The notes beneath the pieces are model-generated. The model was not told the DNA's origin and did no database searches. It saw only the letters and a program-made list of their open reading frames with translations. From Paenibacillus cellulositrophicus (GTDB lineage Bacteria > Bacillota > Bacilli > Paenibacillales > Paenibacillaceae): a stretch of 64,000 nt of DNA. Where the stretch lies: assembly GCF_009363095.1 (NCBI RefSeq), contig NZ_CP045295.1:868001-932000 (forward strand), in the 5' to 3' direction. Both the position numbers and the translations under genes were made by a program. This document shows positions 7,915 through 17,189 of this stretch, one piece after another. The stretch's first letter is position 1; each line of letters begins with the position of its first letter.

Positions 7915-8946
7915 TTACCCAAAATACCGATGATACAGCGACCTGGCCTCGGGAATATCCTTCGTACCGTGCACCAGCACCCTCCCGTCGGCAAAGATGA
8001 CCATCCGCTTCGATTCCAATTGAAACGAGACCAGAAAAGGGTTGGCGTCGACGATACCCTCTCCGAGCTTGGCCAGCCGGTCGGCCGTTTCCGCCAAATC
8101 GAGGGACCGCTTGCTTCCTGGACGGATCTGAACGGTATCGCGCCCGCAGAGCACGTCGGTTTTCTCCAGATTTGAGGCTGACAGGTAGGGGTATGTCCGC
8201 CGATGACCACAGGTCGGGCAATCCTCCATTTTTGCATGGTCTACGCCGATTGTGATCCACTCGTTGCGCCATAGGTCAAAGGACACGAGTTTGTTCGATA
8301 GCGCCTCGGGATGCCCGCTTAATAGCTTCATAGCCTCCGTAGTCTGGTGGGCTGTCACCATCTGCACGGCCTGTGGAATGATGCCCGCTGTGTCGCAGGT
8401 GTCTCCACCGAGCGGGACTGTGCCCAGCAAGCAGTTCAGACAGGGCGTCTTGCCCGGAAGAATGGTATAGGTGATGCCATAGCTGCCGACGCAGCCCCCA
8501 TATATCCAGGGAAGGTCATGCTTGTGGGCGAGATCGTTGATCAGTAGACGGGTATCGAAATTATCGGTACCGTCCATGATCAGATCCACTCCGCGGACCA
8601 GCTCCTCCAGCTCATCGACGCGCACGTCCATAATGTGGCTGTCGATGACAATTTCCGAATTGATCGCCTCGAGGCGCTGCTTGGCCGCTACCGCCTTCGG
8701 CAGCCGCCGCTGGGCGTCTTCCTCGGAAAACAGCTGCTGCCGCTGAAGATTGCTCCATTCCACGTAATCCCTGTCGGCGATCGTGAGATGGCCCACCCCG
8801 GAACGGGCTAGCGTCTCGGCAATCGAAGTGCCAAGCGCCCCCGCGCCGATAATGAGAACGTGGCTGCCCGCCAGCCTCTGCTGGCCTTCCCTGCCCAAGG
8901 GGGCAAACCGCTCCTGCCGGGAGTAACGGTCTCCTGTATGTTGCAT
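7915..8946 (-). CDS. ThiF/MoeB/HesA-family E1-like adenylyltransferase
   Basis: This 343-residue protein belongs to the family that adenylates the C-terminal glycine of sulfur-carrier proteins (MoaD or ThiS) in molybdopterin or thiamine synthesis. The nucleotide-binding loop GAGALGTS is at about 33-40, followed by DRDYVEWSNLQRQ. Zn-binding cysteine pairs are CLNC (about 169-172) and CPTC (about 243-246), and the putative catalytic Cys is in GGDTCDTAG. The C-terminal 80 residues are shorter than a full rhodanese domain and resemble MoeB-type tails. No moa or thi neighbours are present, so the partner carrier protein cannot be told. The gene ends in its own terminator. Confidence 0.87.
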   Translation of the reverse strand: MQHTGDRYSRQERFAPLGREGQQRLAGSHVLIIGAGALGTSIAETLARSGVGHLTIADRDYVEWSNLQRQQLFSEEDAQRRLPKAVAAKQRLEAINSEIVIDSHIMDVRVDELEELVRGVDLIMDGTDNFDTRLLINDLAHKHDLPWIYGGCVGSYGITYTILPGKTPCLNCLLGTVPLGGDTCDTAGIIPQAVQMVTAHQTTEAMKLLSGHPEALSNKLVSFDLWRNEWITIGVDHAKMEDCPTCGHRRTYPYLSASNLEKTDVLCGRDTVQIRPGSKRSLDLAETADRLAKLGEGIVDANPFLVSFQLESKRMVIFADGRVLVHGTKDIPEARSLYHRYFG

Positions 8947-8963
8947 CGCTCATCGTTCCTTTC

Positions 8964-8995
8964 ATAAAAAGCCGCCATCCCGAAGGAAAGCGGCT
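8964..8995 (-). terminator. Terminator of the ABC-F gene
   Basis: On the minus strand AGCCGC (8995-8990) pairs with GCGGCT (8975-8970) across a 14-nt loop, and five Ts follow. It lies in the 100-bp gap between the ABC-F gene and the ThiF-type gene. Confidence 0.75.
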
Positions 8996-9048
8996 ATGAT
9001 ATGCTTTTGGTTATTGTTTGTTGCGAGTGCTCGATATTTACAAGGCAG

Positions 9049-10602
9049 TTAAGCCCGCTGTGCGGACCACTCTTCTACGTTCCAAATTTTGGTGACCCAA
9101 TCCTCATAAAAATCCGGTTCGTGGGAAACGAGCAGCACCGTCCCCTTAAATTCCTGCAGGGCGCGCTTCAGCTCGGCTTTGGCCACGACGTCAAGATGGT
9201 TTGTCGGCTCGTCAAAAAGGATCCAGTTCGCTTCACGCATCATCAGCTTGCACAACCGGACCTTTGCCTGCTCGCCGCCGCTGAGCATATTGAGCGGACG
9301 CGTAATGTGCTCGTTCTTCAGGCCGCAGCGGGCCAAGTGAGCACGCACTTCGTGCTGGTTCAAAGACGAGAACTCATTCCATACGTCGTCAATCGGCGTG
9401 ATGTTGCCGGGGCGGACCTCCTGCTCAAAGTAGGCCGGATACAGAAAATCACCAAGGTACGTTTTGCCGCTGATCGGCGGGATTTTACCCATGATCGTCT
9501 TCAGGAGCGTCGATTTGCCGACGCCGTTGCAGCCGACGATAGCGATTTTTTCTCCGCGTTCAATCGTCATGCTCATTTTTGGAAGCAGGGCGTGGGTATA
9601 ACCGATCTCGAAATCGATCCCTTCAAACACCGTCTTGCCGCTGGCCCGTGCCTCTTTAAAGTTAAACACCGGCTTGGCCGCTTCTTCAGGACGATCGATC
9701 CGCTCAATGCGCTCCAGCTGCTTCTCACGGCTCTTCGCCCGGCCGGAGGTCGAATAACGCGCCTTATTCCGCTGGATAAAGTCTTCCTGCTTCTTGATAA
9801 ATTCCTGCTGCTTCTCATAGGCGTCGATATGCTGATTCTTTGAAATATCCGCCATTTCCAAAAACTTCTCGTAATTGGCCGAATACCGGGTCAGTTTAGC
9901 GAATTCCAGATGATAAATGACATCGACGACCTGGTTCATGAATTCCGTATCATGGGAGATCAAGATAAAGGCATGCGGATAATCTTTCAGATACTGGGTC
10001 AGCCACTCGATATGCTCCACGTCCAAATAGTTGGTTGGCTCGTCGAGAAGAAGAACGGTCGGTTTCTCGAGCAGCAGCTTGGCCAGCAGCACCTTGGTGC
10101 GCTGACCACCGCTGAGGGCGGCCACGTCCCGGTCCAGCCCAATCGCATTAAGGCCAAGACCGTTTGCCATCTCTTCCACTTTGACGTCGAGCATGTAGAA
10201 ATCGCCGATATCCAACTGTTCCTGAATATCGCCCATCTGCTCAAGCAGCAGCTCCAGCTCTTCGGGAGACGCATCGGCCATTTTCTCGGTGATCTCCATC
10301 ATCTCTTTTTCCAGCTCCAGCAGCGGCAGGAAGGCATCCTTAAGCACATCACGGATCGTCTTGCCCGGCGTCAGCTTCGTATGCTGGTCCAGATAGCCGT
10401 AGCGGACCTTAGGCGTCCATTCCACCTTGCCGTTGTCCTTCAGCAGTTGTCCCGTCAAAATATTCATCAATGTTGACTTTCCGACACCGTTGGCACCGAC
10501 GAGTCCTACATGTTCGCCGGCCAGGAGGCGGAAGGATACGTTTTTAAACAACGTGCGATCCCCGAAATTGTGGGAGACGTTTTCGACTGTCAATAAGCTC
10601 AT
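9049..10602 (-). CDS. yfmM: ABC-F family ATPase (YfmM-like)
   Basis: This 517-residue soluble protein has two ABC domains and no membrane part. Walker A motifs are GANGVGKST (about 36-44) and GCNGVGKST (about 341-349), with signatures LSGGQRTKV and LSGGEQAKV. The two halves are joined by a charged helical linker (about 240-310), the P-site tRNA interaction motif of ABC-F proteins. Length and sequence most resemble Bacillus YfmM. ABC-F proteins act on the ribosome, relieving stalling or protecting it from antibiotics. A translation-factor role is more likely than resistance here because it looks like the core YfmM lineage. It has its own promoter and terminator. Confidence 0.88.
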   Translation of the reverse strand: MSLLTVENVSHNFGDRTLFKNVSFRLLAGEHVGLVGANGVGKSTLMNILTGQLLKDNGKVEWTPKVRYGYLDQHTKLTPGKTIRDVLKDAFLPLLELEKEMMEITEKMADASPEELELLLEQMGDIQEQLDIGDFYMLDVKVEEMANGLGLNAIGLDRDVAALSGGQRTKVLLAKLLLEKPTVLLLDEPTNYLDVEHIEWLTQYLKDYPHAFILISHDTEFMNQVVDVIYHLEFAKLTRYSANYEKFLEMADISKNQHIDAYEKQQEFIKKQEDFIQRNKARYSTSGRAKSREKQLERIERIDRPEEAAKPVFNFKEARASGKTVFEGIDFEIGYTHALLPKMSMTIERGEKIAIVGCNGVGKSTLLKTIMGKIPPISGKTYLGDFLYPAYFEQEVRPGNITPIDDVWNEFSSLNQHEVRAHLARCGLKNEHITRPLNMLSGGEQAKVRLCKLMMREANWILFDEPTNHLDVVAKAELKRALQEFKGTVLLVSHEPDFYEDWVTKIWNVEEWSAQRA

Positions 10603-10644
10603 AGCTGAATTTTGCGCTCCTATCTATGATAAAAATTCATTTTT

Positions 10645-10672
10645 AGTATCAAGTCATTGAAATGACATTCAA
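10645..10672 (-). promoter_or_regulatory. Promoter of the ABC-F gene with repeated CAAGTCAT
   Basis: On the minus strand TTGAAT (10672-10667), a 16-bp spacer and GATACT (10650-10645) form a plausible promoter 43 bp before the start codon. On the plus strand CAAGTCAT is repeated at 10650-10657 and 10670-10677, 20 bp apart, overlapping both promoter elements. This could be an operator. Nothing else is seen in the gap 10603-10747, and no clear terminator for the operon ending at 10748. Confidence 0.45.
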
Positions 10673-10747
10673 GTCATCATTTTATCATAAGAAGGAGCAG
10701 GCCGTAAAACAGAAATCCACGAAATCTTTGTTTCTTAATTGAAGAAA

Positions 10748-11743
10748 TCATTGCGACTCGAAAGCCCGTGTGCACGGTTTCTCAAAATAGCCGTTTGCAG
10801 CCGCTTCTTTGGCGCTCGTGAAGGTCTCCGCTGCGTCCAAATCATCGGCACAATCACCTCTGGAATAATAACGGATACCTGTTCGGTGATCCACCCCCGC
10901 CTTGATAACGGTGGACTTGACCAATCTCCCGCTGCCCAGCGCGTAATTGTTCAATGCTTGCTCGCCGATAGGGATGCCTTGGATAAACGCCAAGATGCCA
11001 ATATCGTCGATCGAGTTATTCCACTCCTCCTGTGAAATGAGCGGAAGCGTAAACACGTAGGACGCGCCGTTTCGGGCTGCCTTTTCATTATGCCTGTTAA
11101 TGACATTGGCCAGGTCGTCCTCGACCGCCTGAACGATGGTCGTTCTTCTTACCTGCTCATACCGGACCCCATCTTGCAGCAAAGGAATGGAAGAAGTCGG
11201 TCCGAGCTCCCTTTGAAGTCCCCTGATCCAAGTGCCCGAGCCGGCTTGATAAGCTTCTACGACATTATCGAGCGTAAAATGGACCAGATTGCCTGCCCGG
11301 TCGCTGTAACTATACGGCTTTTTCGGAAGCCATAGATGCTTGGCATATGCCATGCCGTCAGCTCCCTTATATTCCTCCTCCGCGTACACCCAGTATCCGT
11401 CGTAATCGATCACAACTACGGCCGGAATGTAACGGTCCAGCACCTGCTGGGCAGCCGCGTCTTCTTCGATCCCCAAATTGGCATACAGTGTGTAGTAAAA
11501 CGTATCAAGGGCCAGCTCCTTATCCGCTTTAAAAAATTTCGCCGAGCCGTAGCCTGACTCAAACTCCTGCCGCTCATTGACGTTCAGCATGCTCCCCGCG
11601 TCCTGAACGGCTGTTCTCAAGGCTGTAACGTACTTCAGCTCGGTAAAACGAACATTCCGCTGATCCTGAACATGGTAACCCACGATCAAAAAGACCGGAA
11701 AGAATATGACGATGAATACGAGGCAAAAATCAGTAATCTTCAT
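10748..11743 (-). CDS. Membrane-anchored protein of unknown function, last gene of Tad-like operon
   Basis: I do not recognise a family for this 331-residue protein. It begins with a short basic stretch and one hydrophobic helix (about 8-25, LVFIVIFFPVFLIVGY), so it is likely anchored with a large extracytoplasmic domain. The C-terminal part contains two cysteines (GDCADD and KPCTRA) that could form a disulfide outside the cell. The start ATG at 11743 overlaps the end of the previous gene by 14 bp, with GGAGG 11 nt upstream; an earlier in-frame ATG lacks spacing. Its position in the operon suggests a structural or assembly part of the envelope machine. Confidence 0.7.
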   Translation of the reverse strand: MKITDFCLVFIVIFFPVFLIVGYHVQDQRNVRFTELKYVTALRTAVQDAGSMLNVNERQEFESGYGSAKFFKADKELALDTFYYTLYANLGIEEDAAAQQVLDRYIPAVVVIDYDGYWVYAEEEYKGADGMAYAKHLWLPKKPYSYSDRAGNLVHFTLDNVVEAYQAGSGTWIRGLQRELGPTSSIPLLQDGVRYEQVRRTTIVQAVEDDLANVINRHNEKAARNGASYVFTLPLISQEEWNNSIDDIGILAFIQGIPIGEQALNNYALGSGRLVKSTVIKAGVDHRTGIRYYSRGDCADDLDAAETFTSAKEAAANGYFEKPCTRAFESQ

Positions 11744-12284
11744 TAAGTACCATGCCTCCATACGGAAAAGCGATCACTGCGGCCTCACCGGTCAATGCCC
11801 CTGTAACGAAATCGAACATCACCGTTCCTGCCGTCCGGTTCACATTTTTGACCGTAACTTTAAAAAAGTCTCCGGCCGTGAGCTTGTAGACTCTCGATTC
11901 ATCGTCTTTGGGAACCGTAGTGTTGGGAAATATATGATCCATAATGTCAGAGGTATAATATCCGTCATAAACGGTGCTGAACTTGTTTTGAAACGTACCC
12001 GGGTTAGCCGCGTCAGTATATTCCGGTTGATATTTCTTGTGAAGATGCTCCATCTGCACGTCGAACTCGTTGCCCGTCGCCTGAATTTCTTCGAGAAATT
12101 GCTCATACATCACTGGACTGATATAGCCCTTGTTCCTTACGGCATCCACGAACTGCGTCACTGCATTATAGACGACGATGCGGGACAGGTCGTCCTGCCT
12201 CTGCGAAGCTTCCGCTGCCGGATAAATATACATGACGACCACGGCCAGCAGCACCGCCGCAAACTTCGAGATGGCGTTACTCAT
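11730..12284 (-). CDS. Unknown exported or membrane-anchored protein of Tad-like operon
   Basis: This 184-residue protein has no recognised family. An N-terminal hydrophobic segment (about 8-27, FAAVLLAVVVMYIYPAAEA) could be a cleaved signal peptide or an anchor. The rest is polar and rich in Tyr, Asp and Val, as expected for a secreted domain. The start ATG at 12284 overlaps the stop of the upstream gene (ATGAGTAA), which suggests translational coupling. Its size and place next to three other small N-terminal-helix proteins make it a candidate pseudopilin-like subunit; this is inference. Confidence 0.65.
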   Translation of the reverse strand: MSNAISKFAAVLLAVVVMYIYPAAEASQRQDDLSRIVVYNAVTQFVDAVRNKGYISPVMYEQFLEEIQATGNEFDVQMEHLHKKYQPEYTDAANPGTFQNKFSTVYDGYYTSDIMDHIFPNTTVPKDDESRVYKLTAGDFFKVTVKNVNRTAGTVMFDFVTGALTGEAAVIAFPYGGMVLNEDY

Positions 12285-12690
12285 GGCTTGTCTTCTCCCT
12301 ATTCTCCGACTTCGCAAAATGGATGCCGGTCAAGACGCCGGAGTCGCCCCACTCATAAGCAACGGAGTACAGCGCGCCGGTCTCGATCATTGAGAAATCA
12401 AACCCATCCTCCCTTGGACCTCCGGGAACAATTGCACCGTCTACCGAAATCCGGACACCCGGATCGTTAAGCCCCATCATACTGAACACAACTTGAGATC
12501 CGCTTACCCAATCCTCATGCGATGCTTCCAAAACGGGCTGTACGCTTCTCAACTGTCCCTGGGCGGCGCTCCCTGCCCCGTTCACGGCACGGTTCAGTTC
12601 CCCGGTTAAGCCTAGAGCGAAGATGCAGGCGCTGATAAACAAAATGAAGGCTATACTGACGGAAATCATGCTTTCTGCATGCTGATTCAT
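12277..12690 (-). CDS. Small N-terminal-helix protein of Tad-like operon (pseudopilin-like candidate)
   Basis: This 137-residue protein starts MNQHAESMISVSIAFILF, a short polar leader followed by a hydrophobic helix to about residue 28. The remainder is a hydrophilic domain with Gly- and Ser-rich stretches. The architecture is like TadE/TadF or minor pilins, but the classical prepilin peptidase motif is not evident. It lies 29 bp after the upstream gene and overlaps the next by 8 bp. The function is unknown; subunit or minor pilin is inference from position and shape. Confidence 0.65.
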   Translation of the reverse strand: MNQHAESMISVSIAFILFISACIFALGLTGELNRAVNGAGSAAQGQLRSVQPVLEASHEDWVSGSQVVFSMMGLNDPGVRISVDGAIVPGGPREDGFDFSMIETGALYSVAYEWGDSGVLTGIHFAKSENREKTSHE

Positions 12691-12719
12691 AACCTAAGTC
12701 ACTCCTTCACCGTCCCTGC

Positions 12720-13202
12720 CTACTGCTCAAATATAAGTCCCCGTACTACATTGGAGCTGTCCTTCACGATGCTTGCCTTAAACTTTCCGCTTGGATTGAC
12801 ATACTCATTGCTGGACTCGTTGGCGGTTTCCGTCAAGTTTCCTACACGCTGCCCTGTATTGATCACCGAACCGTAATTGTCGCTCGCAATATCGGCGCTG
12901 ATGTTGAGCTGATTGCCGTACCACTGCCCCTGTCTGTTTTTGCCCGTTTTCACCAAAATGCCGAATTGGTCCTTATCCTTGAACTTTCGCAGTGCATTCG
13001 TCACCTGGGAACCGCTGATGCTTGTTCCGTCATAAACCGTAAACGAAGCCTGGGACAGCTCGGTCTGGATGTCCGAGAAATTGTTCTGCGCGGTTTTTGT
13101 AGCTTCCTGCGCCGATATAAACAGAATGACAACAATCGTAATGAGGGCGATCGTGAGAAAAATGCCTGCGGCTACTTTTAATGCACTGGACGCGTTGTTC
13201 AT
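12720..13202 (-). CDS. Small N-terminal-helix protein of Tad-like operon, possible major subunit
   Basis: This 160-residue protein starts MNNASSALKVAAGIFLTIAL and has one hydrophobic helix (about 8-30). A Ser/Thr/Asn/Gly-rich domain follows, with no cysteine. This is the layout expected of a pilin-like subunit that polymerises through its N-terminal helix. No Gly/Glu prepilin cleavage site is clear. It directly follows the GspF-like membrane gene by 14 bp, the position where pilin genes often occur. ATG at 13202 follows AAGGAGATG. The function is inferred from architecture and context. Confidence 0.65.
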   Translation of the reverse strand: MNNASSALKVAAGIFLTIALITIVVILFISAQEATKTAQNNFSDIQTELSQASFTVYDGTSISGSQVTNALRKFKDKDQFGILVKTGKNRQGQWYGNQLNISADIASDNYGSVINTGQRVGNLTETANESSNEYVNPSGKFKASIVKDSSNVVRGLIFEQ

Positions 13203-13216
13203 AAGTTTACATCTCC

Positions 13217-15292
13217 TTATATTTTTTGAATTTGCTCGTAATAGATGTTCATCTGCATGAAGCTCATCGCAATCAGCGGGATGACTAAATAGATGAAAAT
13301 CAAGGAGTACATGGGCGCAAAGCCGATCAGCCTGCCAAGACCCGCTTTTGTATCAATGATCCGCTCATAATCCTGTTTTCGCTGCTCAAAATAAAAGGAC
13401 ATTTCGCCTTCCAAATCGTCGAAAGCCTGGCTGATCGGTATTTTTTCCACGGAAAGGAGCAGCTTGTCCACGATTCTTTGAAACTCGGTGAACCGCACCT
13501 CCTCCTTCAATTGCTGGAGAGCCATTTCCCCTCCGTGGTCATAATGGATGAGACACTTCTGAATCGGAATTTTGAATATGACGGCAAAACGGTCCATCCA
13601 CTCCAAAATTTCCTCCACCGAAATCCGGTCCATCTCCCTCAGCATCGAAATGACGGTCTGGTACTGATAGACTTCATGCCGCATGTCCATATAGCGGAGC
13701 TTTCTCTGGAACAGAAGCAGCCAGAAAGGCCATTCGTATCCAAGCATGCCGGCGAAGAGGCACAGCACAAGCTCCCACCATTTAAAATACTCGTTGTGAT
13801 AAGCCTGAAGCTTGCCGAGGATCCGGTTAGCCGAGTCTACAAGCTCGTCTTTGCCGAGACCTTTGCTTTCAGCCTGCTGCAGCTGTTCGGCAATCTCCGC
13901 ATAGGTAGCTTCCGCCGACATGTTCACCCTTCTCATGACCTCTAGATCCCGGCTGCTGAGACGCTTGCCTTCCTCTTGCTGGGTGATGGTCGTCTGCCCG
14001 AAGAAGCTGTCCTGAACCACCGGATCGTACATGATGTGATGCCTGGACATCTGATGAAGATACAATGTCATCGTCAGCGTAACCGCAAACACAATGAGGC
14101 TGTAGACGACTCGCCGGATGTAAAACCATTCATAGGTCAGCTCGGTTCCGGTTTCCTTCATCAAGCGGACCACTTTGGAATAATCAGCGCTTCCCGGATG
14201 GGGGGCGGCCCATGCGGCCATTACCCGGAATAACGGAACACGCGATATTGCTTTCTCCCATGGGCGGCTGTTCCTTCCCGCCCGGTATGTAGTTTCATCA
14301 TTCTGTTGAAGCTTTTGCAGCAAAACAAACGACAGGATAATCACGATATAAATGAGAATTTTGGCCGCATACCCAAGCTTGCTCATATAAAACTCATCCA
14401 TCGCCGGAAAGCTGCTTCTGGCCCATCGCTCGATCGGCTTGGTAAAAAACAGGGGAACTAACGCGATCACGTTGAGGCCTTTTAACAGATAATCGAGCTT
14501 GCTTCGCCGCAAAATTTCCAGATGGATTTCCTTCGTCAGCCCGCTAAGCCCCTGCAAATAAATGGAGCCCTGCTCCTTCACCTTGTCGCCAAACTCCATG
14601 ATCATGTAAGAAATACCGGCAAATGCTTTTAAAAAACGGTTGGGTGCAGCTTCATAGTACTTCTCCAATTCTTCGGAAGGGTTGCTGCTGATCAGCGCCT
14701 CGGCAATTTTTCGGGTATGAAGGCCTGCCTCGTCCTCTACCGATTCAGCCGCCTCCTGCAGCGCTTCATCCACCATCCCGTGCTGATGATACCGGTGGCG
14801 GATATCCGAAAACAGATCGAGCATTTGGACGAGCAGCCGCCGCTCCAGCCGGTTAACCACCATGTCGATCAACAGGCTGTTGATCACCACCGCAGTAAGC
14901 AGAACCAGCAGAAGGAAACTTAAGCTGGGGTTCAGCAGAAACAGCACCGCAACTGAAATGCCCAGTGTCCCCAGTATGGAAAGTGTAACCTTCATGACCT
15001 CTTGGCGGAGATAAAATTCCTCATACGCATGAACGCCGCTTACCCGTTTCCTTACTTTTCGGATATAGGCTGAAAGGAGCGGAACAGAACAACCTACGAT
15101 ATAAGCGGTTTGAAGAAATTGCTGCCATCGTTTGCGCAGCATCAATTCATCCTTCGGACGCGCAGGATCGCTCAGCAGCTCCAGCCGTTTCCGCCGCGAC
15201 CTGTTATTCAGCCACATCATGACGGCATAGACTACCGCAAACAACGCCAGAGAAATGATCAGGATCAGGAACAGCAGACGCCTAACTCCCAT
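13217..15292 (-). CDS. TadB/TadC (GspF)-like membrane platform protein, double length
   Basis: This 691-residue protein is the likely inner platform of the Tad-like machine, on which the ATPase acts. I count roughly eight membrane segments. One lies at the N-terminus (about 5-27), a pair near 115-160, and others near 290, 320, 410 and 525, with a final one ending close to the C-terminus. Long cytoplasmic stretches of T2SSF type lie between them. TadB and TadC are normally separate proteins of about 300 residues; here the size suggests both halves in one chain. ATG at 15292 overlaps the ATPase stop by 11 bp, with GGGGG at the right distance. Family assignment is from architecture and context. 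Confidence 0.78.
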   Translation of the reverse strand: MGVRRLLFLILIISLALFAVVYAVMMWLNNRSRRKRLELLSDPARPKDELMLRKRWQQFLQTAYIVGCSVPLLSAYIRKVRKRVSGVHAYEEFYLRQEVMKVTLSILGTLGISVAVLFLLNPSLSFLLLVLLTAVVINSLLIDMVVNRLERRLLVQMLDLFSDIRHRYHQHGMVDEALQEAAESVEDEAGLHTRKIAEALISSNPSEELEKYYEAAPNRFLKAFAGISYMIMEFGDKVKEQGSIYLQGLSGLTKEIHLEILRRSKLDYLLKGLNVIALVPLFFTKPIERWARSSFPAMDEFYMSKLGYAAKILIYIVIILSFVLLQKLQQNDETTYRAGRNSRPWEKAISRVPLFRVMAAWAAPHPGSADYSKVVRLMKETGTELTYEWFYIRRVVYSLIVFAVTLTMTLYLHQMSRHHIMYDPVVQDSFFGQTTITQQEEGKRLSSRDLEVMRRVNMSAEATYAEIAEQLQQAESKGLGKDELVDSANRILGKLQAYHNEYFKWWELVLCLFAGMLGYEWPFWLLLFQRKLRYMDMRHEVYQYQTVISMLREMDRISVEEILEWMDRFAVIFKIPIQKCLIHYDHGGEMALQQLKEEVRFTEFQRIVDKLLLSVEKIPISQAFDDLEGEMSFYFEQRKQDYERIIDTKAGLGRLIGFAPMYSLIFIYLVIPLIAMSFMQMNIYYEQIQKI

Positions 15293-17189
15293 ATCCATTC
15301 CCCCAGTTCGTCTGAGCAAAATCCTTGAACATGACAGCATCTTCCACGCTCATCTGCTCGGCCATTTCCCTGAAATTCCTCTCGGAAATGGGTTCTGCGG
15401 CCACATATCCTCCATCGCGAAACTCGATGATGTTCCGGGAGGAAAAGGAGCTCTGGTCATGAACGCGGCGGTAATATTCCGCCTGCAGTTGCATGAAGTG
15501 GCCTAGCATCTTCCTGACACTCGCGTGGGTGCCCCCTTCAATCATGCCCAGCGGCTCCTTCTCCTTGGGGATGCATTCGGTAATCCGTTCGATGTACCGT
15601 TTGCCGGCAGCATCCCGTTTCAAATGAATGTCAAAGTTGATGACTTGAACCACCTGCTGTTCAGCAACGGCTTCATGGTGAAACACGCCGCTCTTCAGCA
15701 GAGAATTCCGCAGGGAGAAGATCAAATCGCGAAACGTCTTGGCGTGATGCGTAAATACGGTAAACAAGCTGGCGACCTGGGACATTTGGATCATCCAGGA
15801 GGAAACCCCGTCGCTGGCCACCTCGCCCAATATATTGACCGTGCCGTCCGTCTTTTTCTGAAGGTCCAATCCTTCCTGTCCGGTAATGCGATCTGTCTCC
15901 CGGAACGATAAAATGTTTCTGCGGCTGTAGATCTTCCGGAGGTGGAGCTCGAACGCCATTTCCTGCACCCGCAGTGTATAGGTCGGGTAGATATGCTCGA
16001 TCATCGCCATCAGAAGCGTCGTTTTACCCGAGCCCTGGGCCCCCGTGATGGCTGTAATTCGGCTCCCTTTCATGAGATAGCGCAGCATTTGGATCGGAAG
16101 CTGGGCGTTGTCCCCGGTGACCAGCTGCTCCAGCGTCGCGCTGCGGATGTCAAACTTACGGACGAAAAAAGCCCATGACTCCGAAAACGGCGGCCTGACC
16201 ACCACGACGCGCGACCCGTCCTTCATTTCGTTTACTTTGTAGCCGTTAGCTTCCGACAGCTGACCGGGGTGATTGTATTTATAAATGTTCTGGCAGACAC
16301 GCTTCAGCTCAAGCTCGGTCCCGAAAGACAGACAGGCCATATGAATCGTTTTGCCCCTGTAAAATATCCACACGCTTTCGGTCATTCTGGCTTTACGATC
16401 TGGCTGAACCGAAGCTTGCAGCATACGCAGCGGGTCCAGTCCATAGGAGGCGGCGAATGACTCGTCAGCCAAAATACCGCTCACACCGCCGCTGACCCCG
16501 TCAATCCGCTGATCCCTGAGCTCATCGATGACCGAAAACCCTTTAAACTGCTGGTAAATACGCTGAACGACAATCTCCAGCTTCTCCGAAAACGTCAGGC
16601 TTCGGGATTCATTGGCATACATTTGTTCCACATCGCTGGCGGTTACAGCATAAACTGGCTCATCGCCATAACCAGGAAGCACGCGCAGTTCGGCTAAACC
16701 GTTCAGTTCGAGCATCATCGACAGCGCGTCCTGGCCATACTGCAGTTTGTATAAATAAAAGATGATTTCGAATTGATCCTGTACGTTCAAAAGCCGTGGA
16801 TCCGCAAACGGAATCGCCTGGTCTATGTTGCCCTCCGTCACGCCATAACTTTTGACCAGCAAATCGGCCATAAACTGCTTCACGTATTGCTTTTCATGAA
16901 CATCTCCGGAAATGCAGTTCTTAAGCGCTTTGCGCAGCTCACTGCGCTGATTCAGCCTGCGTTTGTATTCTTCTTCATGCAGTCCCAGGTCGGTTAGTTG
17001 ACTGTGGGTCAGCTCATGAAGGGTCTGTTTGACGAAGGCTGTCATCGCTTCGATCGTAAATTCAACGCCGGTTGTCCTGGATACAGGGGGCCGTTTGCGC
17101 AGATCAAGCCATCTCAAGTAAATGAAAAGAGCTGCAAATAATAGAATGATTGCCATAAACAAAATGTTGAACAGCGGTCCGGAAAACAT
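15282..17189 (-). CDS. TadA/CpaF-type secretion ATPase with N-terminal membrane anchor
   Basis: This 635-residue hexameric-type AAA-like ATPase should power assembly of the pilus or secretion machine. The catalytic core shows Walker A GAQGSGKT (383-390), a Walker-B-like segment around Glu456 (NILGEVASDG) and a His box HHAKT (481-485). Residues about 5-27 are strongly hydrophobic, which is unusual because CpaF ATPases are normally soluble. The first 370 residues are an extended N-terminal region. ATG at 17189 abuts the TGA of the preceding gene. The assignment is firm for a secretion ATPase and inferential for the exact branch. Confidence 0.85.
   Translation of the reverse strand: MFSGPLFNILFMAIILLFAALFIYLRWLDLRKRPPVSRTTGVEFTIEAMTAFVKQTLHELTHSQLTDLGLHEEEYKRRLNQRSELRKALKNCISGDVHEKQYVKQFMADLLVKSYGVTEGNIDQAIPFADPRLLNVQDQFEIIFYLYKLQYGQDALSMMLELNGLAELRVLPGYGDEPVYAVTASDVEQMYANESRSLTFSEKLEIVVQRIYQQFKGFSVIDELRDQRIDGVSGGVSGILADESFAASYGLDPLRMLQASVQPDRKARMTESVWIFYRGKTIHMACLSFGTELELKRVCQNIYKYNHPGQLSEANGYKVNEMKDGSRVVVVRPPFSESWAFFVRKFDIRSATLEQLVTGDNAQLPIQMLRYLMKGSRITAITGAQGSGKTTLLMAMIEHIYPTYTLRVQEMAFELHLRKIYSRRNILSFRETDRITGQEGLDLQKKTDGTVNILGEVASDGVSSWMIQMSQVASLFTVFTHHAKTFRDLIFSLRNSLLKSGVFHHEAVAEQQVVQVINFDIHLKRDAAGKRYIERITECIPKEKEPLGMIEGGTHASVRKMLGHFMQLQAEYYRRVHDQSSFSSRNIIEFRDGGYVAAEPISERNFREMAEQMSVEDAVMFKDFAQTNWGNGYGS

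Noticed and set aside
10603..10672. Antibiotic-inducible leader peptide before the ABC-F gene
   Set aside because: The predicted leader is only about 35 nt and contains no short reading frame or RBS-masking hairpin.
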